This document shows positions 36,647 to 46,011 of a stretch of DNA of 57,585 bases, one piece after another. Source of the stretch: CAVYHX01 sp963768415 (GTDB lineage: Bacteria > Pseudomonadota > Gammaproteobacteria > UBA9214). The notes below the pieces were generated by a model. That model saw nothing but the letters and a program-made list of their open reading frames with translations. It made no database searches and was not told where the DNA came from. Within the stretch, counting starts at the first letter, position 1. The number at the start of each line of letters is the position of its first letter. Location: the NCBI GenBank assembly GCA_963768415.1, contig CAVYHX010000015.1, positions 1 to 57,585 on the forward strand, in the 5' to 3' direction. Position numbers and translations under genes: made by a program.

Positions 36647-39600
36647 ATGAGAGTCATTACGAAATATTCAGTCGATGAATGCATCGGGCAATGCGGGCGT
36701 GCCCGTGCATTTTGCTTGCTGCTGATATGCATCTGCACACCGGTACAGGCCGATTTGCAGACTATCGACATACTTTACGGACCGCCATACAGGGTAGAGA
36801 CAGTTCATGGCAAGCACAGACCGTATTCTACGGTTGAAGGTGCTATCAACGCCAGATGGGAGGGCTGGCAAGTGCTCTACGGGATTGGTCCACCCGCGTG
36901 TAATCTTGATGTTGTCCATTATGCTGACGGCATACTGACCCGCCATTTTGCCGATATGTCCTTTGTAGGGGATACCTGCGGAGGTGGTAATGCAGTATTC
37001 GGTACAATTGGTTGCCCCAGTGGTTATATTTTATATGGCAATAAAGCCTGCGGAGCGGGCGGTTTGACCAGTAACGAGAAAAATCTGGGCAAGCCACCCT
37101 GCCCGGTCGGCAACCCGTTTCATCCGGGTACCGGCAACAAATACCAGCAAGAGACCGACTATCTTGGTCCGACCGGCAACCTCGAACTGACGCGCCATTA
37201 CAACAGCCGCTTTTCCCATGCCAGACCCAGTCCCGCAATTGATCACGGGCTTGGAATGAACTGGAGTATGACCTACGCACGGCAAATAAATGTTCTCGGC
37301 AACACCATCCGTATGGTCCGCGATGATGGCTACACAGAATATTTCAATTGCACCGCCAGCCCCTGCCTGGGAAGCACAGATACCCGTTTCGCCATTAGCA
37401 GGGATGCCATGGGCTACACCCTGGTCGACCAGGATACGCTGGAAAACTACGATTCGGACGGAAAACTGCAAACCATCACGAATGTCACGGGCGTAATGCA
37501 AACACTGAGCTATGACCCGAACGGGCGTCTGGAGCAGGTCGCTGCCAGCACGGGCGAGTATCTCGTATTCGGCTATGATCCGTCTGAACCGGACCGGATC
37601 AAGACCGTTACCGACCATGCGAACCGGCAGTGGACTTACCGGTACGATTCGACAGGTACTGATTACCTTAAAAACAATCTGGAGTTTGTCGACTACCCGG
37701 ATGGCACCACCCGGCAGTACCACTACAATGAAGCAGCCTACACCACCGGTGCCAGCCTGCCGAATACCCTGACCGGTATCACCGATGAACGCGGTGTCCG
37801 TTATGCGACCTTTGAATATGATGGCGAAAACCGCATCCGCGCCTCATATCATGCAGAAAATGCAGATCGCGTGGAGATCGTTTACAACACGGACGGTACC
37901 CGCACGATCACCAACAGCAAGGGTCAGCCAAGTATCTACACCACACCTGCCCAGGTCGGTGTCTCCCTGATTACCGATATCACTGGACCCGGCTGCTCCA
38001 CCTGTGGAACCGGGAATACTGCCTTTGACTATGATCCCGATACCAATGATCTGCTGGCCAGAACCAGCAACGGAATTACCACGAAATATGGCCATTACGA
38101 CACCAACGGTAATCCCGGTTGCAAGGTCGAAGGCATAACGGCTGCGGACACCAGTATCGGTGCATGTACCTTTGACCCGCTTGCCTCGCCCGCTGCGCGC
38201 CGCACTGATTACACCTATGATCCCCGTTTTTTCAGCAAGATTGCCGGCATAACCGAACCCTCGATATATACGGGCGCCCGCAAGATCACCACCTATGAAT
38301 ATGATGAATTCGGCAATCGCACACTGGAGACGATTACCGGCTACACACCGACCGGAACACCCGTCAGCCGCACCACCACGAGAGAATACAACGGCCCCCT
38401 GCATCAACTTACCCGGGTCGACGGTCCGCGTACCGATGTCAGCGATATCACCACCTACCGTTATTATCCGAATGACCCCGGGGAAGGCAGCAACCGCGCC
38501 CGCCTGAAAGAGATCGAGAACGCGACCGGAACTCTCACCCGCAGCAATATTCAGTACACACCTACCGGCAAGGTGGCAACAGAGCGCCGGCCCAATGAAT
38601 TGAGCCTCAGCTACACCTACTACCCGGGTAATGACCGACTGGAAACACTGACCGAGACCGGCAGCAGCACCGTGCATGTGACACGCTGGACCTATCTGGC
38701 CACGGGTGAAGTAAAGACGATAACAACGGCCTCCGGCATGCCGGATGCGACCACACTCACGTTTGGTTATGACGATGCCCGGCGCCTGGTGCGCATCACA
38801 GACGGGCTCGGCAACTTTATCGAGTACATACTCGATACCGAAGGCAACCGTGAGGCGGAGAAGTTTTATGATGTCGCAGGCGTACTCCACAAAACGCTGA
38901 CCCAGACCTTCGATATCTACAACCGCCTCGATGTGAGCAGCCAGGCCAACGAGAACGTGGACTATGATTTTGCCGCCGACGGGACACTGGAGCAGTCCAT
39001 CGATGGACGGGGCAGTGTCACGGATTACGGCTACGATACCCTGAACCGCCTGGCCACCAGCACCCGGGACCCGGGCACACTGGATGTGCAAACGCACTAT
39101 GGCTATGACGTCGCTGACCGGCTGACGGCTATCACCGACCCGAACGGCAATGCCACCCGCTACGCCTACGACGATCTCGGTAACCTGCGTATGCAAGCGA
39201 GTCCCGATACCGGGACCACGAGCTTTCAATACGATGACGCCGGCAATCTGATTCAACAGACCGATGCCAGGGGCCAGGTGTTCACCTACTCGTACGATGG
39301 CCTGAATCGAGTCATCTCCGTCGATGCCGCCGGCACCGTCGATGACATCATCTATACCTACGATAGCTGCATGAACGGTACCGGGCAGCTGTGTAGCGTG
39401 GTTCGCGATCTCACCACGGTCAACTACCGCTACACACCCCGGGGCGATATCGCCGGTATCGACCAGACGCTTACAACCTGGCCGGGTCGCCAGCAGGCCG
39501 ACAGCACCCTCGATCTTGCCTACGATGCTGCGGGTCGGCGCAAGACCCTCATCTACCCGAGCGGTGCCGTCGTGACCTATCACTACGATGCAGCAGGACA

Positions 39601-41243
39601 GGTGAGCGGGGTTGACCTCGATACCGGCGGGACAGTTACCGCACTGATGAGCAACGCCACGTACCTGCCGTTTGGCCCCCTGACCGAACAGCGTCTCGGC
39701 AACGGCCTGGGCCATACGAGTCGTTACGACCAGGCCTACCGTATCCGGGCCTTCGACAGCGACGCCTTCTTCGATATGCTCTCCTACGACGGTAACGGCA
39801 ATGCCCTCACCCGGTACACACCGGCCGGCACCCATACGCATACCTACGATGCACTCAACCGGCTGGATACGTCGACTGGCCCGTATGGCAGCCGGGACTA
39901 TGATTACGACCCCAACGCCAACCGTACCCGGCTCATCGATAACGGCAGGTCAACAACGTATAGTTACACACCGAACAGTAACCGGCTTGACGCCATCGGC
40001 GGGACCAGTGTCACCCTCGATCCCAACGGTAATAGCACGGGCCTGGGAGAGCTGTCCCTGACCTACACGGCGGATAACCGGATCAAGGCCGTCAGCGGCA
40101 TCGCGAACTATGCCTATAACGGACTCGGGCAACGGGTACAGAAGACCACCCGGAATGCGAGCCTGGCGCGCTACAGGTTTATACGCAAGCGTGTCTATTT
40201 CTATGGACCCGAGGGCAATTTGCTCGCCGAGTCGGGACCCACCGGCCAGGTGACCCGTGAGTACGTTCACGCCAACGGGACATTACTCGCTGTTATCGAT
40301 CACTTGCCTGACAGCGGCGAGCCGATCCTCAATGGTGATATGGACCTGGACGGTGCCATCACCATCGATGACTTTCGGGAGTGGTACTTCCGCTACTACC
40401 GCAACGGGCTCGATCCCGCCTTCGAGGTAACCGGCGATGGACTGATGAATCGGATGGACTACCATGCAATGATCAACTGCATCCGCACCGGCGCCTGCCA
40501 CGCCACTTCGTACGAAACGCGGATATACTACGCACATACCGACCACCTCGGCACACCGCATGCACTGAGCGATACAACAGGCATCAAGGTCTGGAGCGCC
40601 GTCTATGACCCGTTCGGAAAAGCCACTGTGGATGAAGATCCCGACGAAAATGGGACCACGATCACGCTCAATATGCGTTTCCCGGGTCAGTACTTATGAT
40701 TCAGAGACCGGATTGCACTACAACATGAATCGCTACTATGACCCTGATACTGGTAGATACATAACCAGTGACCCCGCTGGACTACGGGCAAGTTTAAATA
40801 CCTATGCCTATGTCGATGCAGATCCAATAAATTCAATTGATCCTTCAGGCCTGGTCAAACTGTATGGAAGTTGGTGTGGACCTAACTGGAGCGGTGGTTA
40901 CCGAAGGCAATATGACCAGCTAGATTCTGCAGAAAGGCGGGTCGCATTACCACCGATTGATAATCTAGACCAATGCTGTCAATTGCACGATATTAAATAC
41001 GCAAATTGTAGAACGGAATTTCCATGCAATGCAGATACCAGAAAAAAATGTTTCCAACAGGCTGATAGAACGTTGAAGAGCTGCGCTAGTAAAACAGGCG
41101 GGAACTCCAGGCAGCTATTGTTGATGTTACTAGATCCGATTAATGGTGGGGATCCAAGCAAGACTATTGAGAACTATATGCAAAACTCCACTCCATCAGG
41201 GGGAGTTAACGCAGCAGATTGTTATTGTGAGAATGACAAATAA
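36647..41243 (+). CDS. Secreted RHS/YD-repeat polymorphic toxin with PLA2-like tip, one frameshift
   Basis: The repaired product has about 1531 residues. GGGAG at 36635-36639 suits the ATG at 36647, not the one at 36641. Order: Sec signal peptide (AFCLLLICICTPVQA); RHS entry region (VGNPFHPGTGNKYQQETDYL); many YD repeats from about residue 180; a dockerin-like EF-hand insert; the RHS core end HTDHLGTPHALSD and RYYDPDTGRYITSDPAGL; and, after IDPSGL, a variable tip of about 130 residues. The tip has LYGSWCGPNWSGG and DQCCQLHDIKYANC, like the calcium loop and CCxxHD active site of secreted phospholipase A2. An extra T at 40694-40695 shifts the frame before the core end. Base composition turns A+T-rich over the tip. 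Toxin activity is inferred. Confidence 0.85.
40325..40500 (+). other. Dockerin-like EF-hand pair inside the RHS protein
   Basis: This segment encodes ILNGDMDLDGAITIDDF and later EVTGDGLMNRMDYHAMINC. The first loop, DMDLDGAITIDD (40337-40372), fits the 12-residue EF-hand rule with Asp at 1, 3, 5 and 12, Gly at 6 and Ile at 8. The second (40424-40459) is a degenerate partner. The spacing is that of type I dockerin repeats. It lies between the YD repeats and the HTDHLGTPH motif, an uncommon place. A calcium-stabilised fold or cohesin-like docking are possible roles. Confidence 0.65.
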
Positions 41244-41569
41244 TGACAAAGAAAATCACATTATCTCATTATATTGGCCTGTTGTTTGCTGCAGTGCATT
41301 TTTTATTATTCTTAATATTTTCAATTCTAATGAATTTTGGTTCACAAGATGCGATGTCCGGCATGTTATGGGGCATATGGAAAACAGCAGATTTTCCTGT
41401 ATCACTTCTCGCAATCTATGGATTTACACCACCCCCTGCTGTATGGGATTTACTTAATTTCATCAAGTTTATATTCCCATATTTCATACACGGCGTCCTC
41501 GGGACAATTTGGTGGTATCTCTTGCCACGGATACTAGCTCTGGTTTTTTTTAAAGATCGCGCCAATTAA
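41243..41569 (+). CDS. Small membrane protein, candidate immunity to the RHS toxin
   Basis: The 108-residue protein has about three hydrophobic helices: YIGLLFAAVHFLLFLIFSIL, a central FPVSLLAIYGF, and FIFPYFIHGVLGTIWWYLL. A basic end RILALVFFKDRAN follows. Its ATG overlaps the RHS stop codon (TAATG), so translation is coupled. Base composition is as A+T-rich as the toxin tip, unlike the upstream RHS core, so tip and small gene were probably exchanged together. The pair arrangement is typical of RHS toxin-immunity cassettes, and a membrane location is sensible against a lipase-type toxin. No family recognised. Confidence 0.7.
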   Translation: MTKKITLSHYIGLLFAAVHFLLFLIFSILMNFGSQDAMSGMLWGIWKTADFPVSLLAIYGFTPPPAVWDLLNFIKFIFPYFIHGVLGTIWWYLLPRILALVFFKDRAN

Positions 41570-41716
41570 CCAAAAGGAATGATAATAGGTATCTTCCCCC
41601 TGATTGAGTGGGTAACACATCAATTTAGACGAGACGCATTCCTTCTGATGGCAAGGTTGTAGGCCGAATACCCGATAAAGCGCCGGGCACAATGAATTCG
41701 GCCCTACTCAATCAAA

Positions 41717-41920
41717 CCTGTAGGGTCGAATTCATTCGACCAGCGGTGTTTCACCGTCATTGAATCAGACCTGTAGGGTCGAATTCATTCGACCAGCAGT
41801 GTTTCACCGTCATTGAATCAGACCTGTAGGGTCGAATTCATTCGACCAGCAGTGTTTCACCGTCATTGAATCAGACCTGTAGGGTCGAATTCATTCGACC
41901 AGCAGTGTTTCATCGTCATC
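41717..41920. repeat. 53-bp tandem repeat array, four units, each with a palindrome
   Basis: Units begin at 41717, 41770, 41823 and 41876, exactly 53 bp apart; the last is cut short after GTGTTTCATCGTCAT. Each holds GGTCGAATTCATTCGACC, an 8-bp inverted repeat around TC that forms a hairpin. Units 2-4 agree almost perfectly, and unit 1 has GCGG for GCAG. The short palindrome is of the REP type. The array is contiguous with the RAYT remnant and includes its last codons. Confidence 0.9.
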
Positions 41921-42049
41921 TGTCATCCAGATGCAGTCCCAATGGGGGTAATCGCCAATATTCCGAACCAGGCCGCGGGTAATCGTGGTGATGCAATAGA
42001 CTTGATGGTGCAGGGAATGACGCCCCCTGCGCAATGCGTCATAGGACAT
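41891..42049 (-). pseudogene. N-terminal remnant of a REP-associated tyrosine transposase
   Basis: An AGGAGGT Shine-Dalgarno at 42054-42060 precedes an ATG at 42049. Fifty-two codons begin MSYDALRRGRHSLHHQVYCI and continue TTITRG. This is the typical RAYT (Y1_Tnp/TnpA-REP) N-terminus as I recall it. The fragment then jumps to GDYPHWDCIWMTDDD and ends inside the first 53-bp repeat unit. It lacks the HUH and catalytic Tyr regions, so it is inactive. REP palindromes beside it fit this family. Confidence 0.75.
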
Positions 42050-42317
42050 GGTGACCTCCTTGTCTCCAATGGTACTAATGGCTCTTGGCCGAATGAATTC
42101 GGCCCTACAACGGTAATCTACTCACTCGATTCGGGGAAGAGCCAATAATTGAGCCCAGTACATTTGGCAGTCATTGCAATTAATCGGGGCCGAATACATT
42201 ATTCTGCCTTACTTCATTCTGGGTCTGCCTCGTTCCCGTCCTTTTTTTCGAAGGAAAGGAAACTGTGGCATAATAAATTCGACCGGTATTTAATCAACCA
42301 AATATGGGAACCGTGCT

Positions 42318-42866
42318 ATGCCGACATCAAATGATAATGTCGTCGCCGCCAGCGAGCTCGATATACCGAGCATGCGGCTGGGTCTGGACAAGCTGGAATT
42401 TCAACTCGAGACCCGTGCGGACGTGCGCACCACAGCCTGCACACTGGCCGGGCAGGCACAAAAGGAATTATTGCTGCATACCGAAGACCTGGAGCCGGAC
42501 ATATATGACCAGCAACCCTTCCTGGATGCTGTCAGCAACCTCGCCCGGCAGCACCGCGATGCCCGTTTCTGGATATTGATTCAGGATGGTCGCAGGGCGG
42601 TACAGGAGCAGCACCGCTTGATCGAACTGGCACGCCGTTTGAGTTCCCATGTCCAGTTCCGGCGGCCTGCTCCCAACTACCATAACTACCACAAGACCTT
42701 CCTGCTTGCGGACACTACCGGCTACTTGTACCGCCCGTTGGCAAACCGCTTTGAGGGTATCGCCGATTTCAACTGTCCCGGTGAGGTCGCGCCGCTGCGC
42801 AAGTACTTCATGGAGGTATGGGAACACAGCGAACCCGATGAGGAAATGCGGCGCCTTTACCTCTAG
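42318..42866 (+). CDS. Conserved protein, DUF7931-like (PLD-like fold), function unknown
   Basis: The 182-residue soluble protein contains FQLETRADVRTTACTLAGQA, LLLHTEDLEPDIYDQQPF, FWILIQDGRRAVQEQHRLIE and NYHNYHKTFLLADTTGYLYR. The HKTFLLAD segment resembles half of a phospholipase-D HKD motif without the full catalytic set. I recall such proteins annotated DUF7931 and often found beside a GNAT gene; this is from memory. If so, its usual partner may be the acetyltransferase at 35262-35735, now 6.6 kb away across the RHS island. Confidence 0.65.
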   Translation: MPTSNDNVVAASELDIPSMRLGLDKLEFQLETRADVRTTACTLAGQAQKELLLHTEDLEPDIYDQQPFLDAVSNLARQHRDARFWILIQDGRRAVQEQHRLIELARRLSSHVQFRRPAPNYHNYHKTFLLADTTGYLYRPLANRFEGIADFNCPGEVAPLRKYFMEVWEHSEPDEEMRRLYL

Positions 42867-42895
42867 CGCACCGCATCAATACCTCCCGGCAGCCA

Positions 42896-43411
42896 TTACG
42901 GAAAGGCGGGGATAACCGGCTCCGTTCCCTGGACGTCCGCTTCCGGATGATGCTGCTTGACCAGATTGGTAATCTCATCAACCCGTTTCTTGGGTACATC
43001 CACCATCATCAACAAGCCGCCTTTCTCGATCGCGGACTCGAATTCCTTGAGACGTGAGCTGGGTGCGGAGATGCCGATCATGCCGGAGGCCCATGCCCCC
43101 AGTCCTGCACCGGCCAGGCCGATCCCGAGGATCGCACCACCACCCAATGCCAGGCCAACACCCGGCAGCGCGACTGCCGCAATGCCGGCCAGTATACCGG
43201 TAGCCCCGCCGATACCGACGCCCCGCTCTACAGCCGGAATAAAATCACTTTCCTGCAGCAGATTGGCCTCGGGCAGATTCGCATCTATCAGCGCATGGTG
43301 GTCGGCTGCTGCGATGTGCATATGCCGCTCTTCGATGCGCGCCAGGAGCAGTTCATCAACAATCGTCTTTGCACTTTCTACGTTGGGTAATAAAAAATAA
43401 AGCCTTCTCAC
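42896..43411 (-). CDS. DUF1269-like membrane protein
   Basis: The 171-residue protein begins MRRLYFLLPNVESAKTIVDE and has HMHIAAADHHALIDANLPEA, then a long Gly/Ala-rich hydrophobic hairpin (residues about 65-110, GGATGILAGIAAVALPGVGLALGG). It ends with GLLMMVDVPKKRVDEITNLV. This is the DUF1269 layout: a small ferredoxin-like domain split by a glycine-zipper membrane segment. Function is unknown; the glycine-zipper suggests membrane insertion or oligomerisation. It lies downstream of the ars-type operon on the same strand, 146 bp away. Confidence 0.75.
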   Translation of the reverse strand: MRRLYFLLPNVESAKTIVDELLLARIEERHMHIAAADHHALIDANLPEANLLQESDFIPAVERGVGIGGATGILAGIAAVALPGVGLALGGGAILGIGLAGAGLGAWASGMIGISAPSSRLKEFESAIEKGGLLMMVDVPKKRVDEITNLVKQHHPEADVQGTEPVIPAFP

Positions 43412-43557
43412 CAGTCACCTCCTCGCCAGGGTAAAAGTTGATTATAAGTGAATCCTGTATCAATAGGTGTGAATATAACCAGTTTATAGAACACTTTTCC
43501 AGTCCATGCCAGCTGAAAAATCGTTGTAGTGTTGGCAATTACACCAGCTCAGCCATC

Positions 43558-44205
43558 TCAACGCCGCAAGACCTTTCTGAACTCATCCGTCTGCATATTC
43601 CGGGTATGCCAATGGTAGTCTTCCGGGGTGTCCAGGTCACGGCGCCTGGGTAATTGATGACAATGCAGTTTCAGCCGGTGCATACAGGCCAGCGTTGCCT
43701 GGAACACCCCTGGCGTGCCCCAGGGTATACCCTCGAACAAGGCAGCATGATGTGTGCGCAGTCCAATCAGGTAATACCCTCCGTCCACTGCCGGGCCCAG
43801 CACTGTGTCGGAATCACCCGTCAGGGCCGCACAGGCAGCGGCAATATCCCCTGCCTTCAGTGACGGGATGTCCGTACCCACGAGGATGACGGCAGCAGAG
43901 CGCTGTAACCCGGCCGCCAGGGCATTCGACATTCGCTGGCCGAGATCACCCTGTGATTGCCGGTACAGCTCCACCCCAAAACGGTCCCGGCACTGCTGAA
44001 AGAACGGATGTCCGGTGTCGGGACTGCACCACAAATCGACCGGGCACAGACCGGCTGTCGTCAGCTTCTCGAGTGTTCCGGTCACGAGATCTGCGTACAG
44101 ATCGGCTGTGGCAGTCTCGCCCAACAGCGGGATCAGGCGCGTTTTAACCTGCCCCGGTTGCGGTGCCCGGGAGAATATCAACAACCGGCAGTCCGGGTAT
44201 TTCAC
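43558..44205 (-). CDS. Family 2-like transferase, rSAM/selenodomain-associated transferase 1 type
   Basis: The product has about 215 residues with the nucleotidyl/glycosyltransferase pattern LLIFSRAPQPGQVKTRLIP, VILVGTDIPSLKAGDI and LGPAVDGGYYLIGLR (DUF2064/TIGR04282, related to CofC). The likely start is GTG at 44205, whose TGA overlap with the upstream stop couples it to the preceding transferase. This family is often encoded with transferase 2 and a radical SAM/Cys-rich protein, as here. It may add or activate a sugar in the arsenosugar-type pathway. Confidence 0.85.
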   Translation of the reverse strand: MKYPDCRLLIFSRAPQPGQVKTRLIPLLGETATADLYADLVTGTLEKLTTAGLCPVDLWCSPDTGHPFFQQCRDRFGVELYRQSQGDLGQRMSNALAAGLQRSAAVILVGTDIPSLKAGDIAAACAALTGDSDTVLGPAVDGGYYLIGLRTHHAALFEGIPWGTPGVFQATLACMHRLKLHCHQLPRRRDLDTPEDYHWHTRNMQTDEFRKVLRR

Positions 44206-44912
44206 GTGCGCCTGGCGGCGTAGAAGCCGGCAAGATATTTCGGCGGCACGCCGAGGAAATAGGCCAGACGCAGACCCCACATCATTATGACCGTACGCAC
44301 AACCCCGTGCGTGTTCCAGCGCCGTGCCGATGATGCCACCGTGTCATGTAATGCCACCGGGCGGGAATAGTGCTTGAGGGTGCGGCTCAGCGCGACATCC
44401 TCCATAAGTGGAATCAGTGGATATCCACTGACGCACTCGAACAACGGGCGCAACACAAAAATCCCCTGGTCGCCGGTGGCAATTCCGGTCAGGCGGGAAC
44501 GCATATTCATCATCCAGGCAATACTTTTCAGCAGCAGTCCGCCATCAGGAAAACGCACGTCAAAGCGGCCCCACAGACGGCCACTGTTCATCAAGGCATT
44601 TATTATCAGCTGGTCGGCCTGACTGCAGGCACGGGTATCCGCGTGCAGAAACCAGAGGATATTACCCTGCGCAATGGCTGCCCCGGCCTGCATCTGACGT
44701 GCCCTGCCGGGTGCTGATTCGATCACCGTATCAGCCAGTGGCCGGCTCAGGGCAACGCTTGCATCCTGACTGCCACCATCCACCACAATGACTTCATGGC
44801 CACGCTGGCGCAGACCCTGCAATCCTTGCAGCGTGCGCTCGATATAACCGGCCTCGTTCAGGGCGGGTACGACAACCGAAATCCGGCACGGCTCAGCAGC
44901 AGTGCAGGCCAT
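44202..44912 (-). CDS. Family 2 glycosyltransferase, rSAM/selenodomain-associated transferase 2 type
   Basis: The GT-A fold protein has ISVVVPALNEAGYIERTLQ, VIVVDGGSQDASVAL, ILWFLHADTRACSQADQLI and GDQGIFVLRPLFECVSGYP, then PLMEDVALSRTLK. This is the TIGR04283 pattern. A C-terminal hydrophobic stretch (VIMMWGLRLAYFLGVPPKYL) may associate with the membrane. I chose MACTAAEPCRISVVVP at 44912, which overlaps the end of the methyltransferase by 20 bp. Its donor and acceptor are unknown; context suggests arsenosugar or lipid glycosylation. Confidence 0.87.
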   Translation of the reverse strand: MACTAAEPCRISVVVPALNEAGYIERTLQGLQGLRQRGHEVIVVDGGSQDASVALSRPLADTVIESAPGRARQMQAGAAIAQGNILWFLHADTRACSQADQLIINALMNSGRLWGRFDVRFPDGGLLLKSIAWMMNMRSRLTGIATGDQGIFVLRPLFECVSGYPLIPLMEDVALSRTLKHYSRPVALHDTVASSARRWNTHGVVRTVIMMWGLRLAYFLGVPPKYLAGFYAARRT

Positions 44913-45996
44913 CGGCTGGCTTCGGTGTATCAGACCCGCATGCAGCACCCTGCTCAGGTGTGCTGCAACACCCGGCGGATGTCGTGCCGCTTTCGGGTAA
45001 TGCAATAAAGGCGTTGTTGTAGGCACCGGCTGTCAGCATGTCATGTGTTTGTGCTGACACGGCAACCCGCTGACCGCGCTCATAACGACTGCCGGCATCA
45101 TCAATGACCGCGGTAAACGGCCCGCGGTAAATGACCGTGCTGCCGTGCACGCCGTTCATTCCGGTCAGCGGTTTCACTGCCGTTAATGTCACCGAACGAA
45201 ATGCGATCCCCTCAACGACCTGCCAGGGCTGCTCATCCCACTTGTCATAGGTCACAGCCTGGAAACCGGTTTGTGCGAAAACATCCGCGAATTCCGTTTC
45301 CTGAAACGCGCCTGACAGGCAACCACTCCAGAGCTCCGGATTTTCCTTTAATGCCCGCGGTACCCGCTGATCGCTGACAATATCGGCAATCGCGACCCGC
45401 CCGCCCGGCTTGAGCACCCGAAAGATCTCCTGAAGCAATTTGTACTTTTCCGTATCCGCCACCAGGTTCAGTACGCAATTGGATATCACCAGGTCAATCG
45501 ACTGATCCTGAATCAGCGGTTGTTCGCTGCGTTGCGCGGCTTCCCATGATTTGAGTGCCGCATAATCCTGCTGACTGCCCACCGGATGCTCCGCAAGGTA
45601 GGCGTCCAGTGCATCGATATCCAGCCCCAGGTCCTGAATATATCCCCTGAGGAAACGGACCCGGTCACCGCCCAGTTTGTGCGCCATATCCGCCTGGTGC
45701 CTGCGCGCCAGCGCCAGCATTTCCGTATTCATGTCAACGCCGATGACCTGCCCGGTATCACCCACCAGTTGCGCCGCCATATAGCAGATCTTGCCGCCTC
45801 CGGAACCCAGGTCCAGGACGGTGTCGCCCGGCTTCACATAGCGCGAGGGATCTCCACAGCCATAGTCCTTTTCGATAATCTCATCGGGCAACAGCGCCAG
45901 CAGGCCGGTATCGTAGGAAACCGGGCAGCACAGGGATTCCTGCCGCTGCAGCGCGCCTACTGTATAGCGTTCACGAACACTGTCCTCAACATTCAT
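44893..45996 (-). CDS. arsM: ArsM-like SAM-dependent methyltransferase with Cys-rich tail
   Basis: The 367-residue class I methyltransferase has motif I VLDLGSGGGKICYMAAQ and VLKPGGRVAIADIVSD. Cysteines at SLCCPVSY, ISNCVLNL and WSGCLSGAF match those that bind As(III) in ArsM enzymes. After about residue 290 it has an extra C-terminal domain ending in a Cys-rich tail (AGCCSTPEQGAACG, GLHCC). ArsM methylates arsenite stepwise. The next upstream gene is an ArsS-like radical SAM enzyme, so this version probably makes dimethylarsenic for arsenosugar synthesis. The gene starts 15 bp after the arsS stop. Confidence 0.87.
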   Translation of the reverse strand: MNVEDSVRERYTVGALQRQESLCCPVSYDTGLLALLPDEIIEKDYGCGDPSRYVKPGDTVLDLGSGGGKICYMAAQLVGDTGQVIGVDMNTEMLALARRHQADMAHKLGGDRVRFLRGYIQDLGLDIDALDAYLAEHPVGSQQDYAALKSWEAAQRSEQPLIQDQSIDLVISNCVLNLVADTEKYKLLQEIFRVLKPGGRVAIADIVSDQRVPRALKENPELWSGCLSGAFQETEFADVFAQTGFQAVTYDKWDEQPWQVVEGIAFRSVTLTAVKPLTGMNGVHGSTVIYRGPFTAVIDDAGSRYERGQRVAVSAQTHDMLTAGAYNNAFIALPESGTTSAGCCSTPEQGAACGSDTPKPADGLHCC

Positions 45997-46011
45997 TGGT
46001 CCTGTTCCTCG

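Larger units (their letters stand above)
41570..42317. other. 748-bp repeat-rich non-coding region
   Basis: It contains a four-unit 53-bp tandem array (41717 to about 41920) and a RAYT gene remnant on the minus strand (41891-42049). Related palindromes are GAATTCGGCC at about 41694 and GGCCGAATGAATTCGGCC at about 42086. The parts at 41570-41640 and 42125-42317 show nothing I recognise. This forms the right boundary of the RHS island. Confidence 0.75.

Noticed and set aside
37844..39841. 665-codon open frame antisense to the RHS gene
   Set aside because: It is the complement of regular YD-repeat codons and has no ribosome-binding site or recognisable domain; the plus strand is clearly coding.
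41717..41920. CRISPR array
   Set aside because: Units are head-to-tail identical over 53 bp with no variable spacers, and no cas genes are near.
41942..42148. 68-codon plus-strand open frame
   Set aside because: It lies opposite the RAYT remnant and has no protein-like features.
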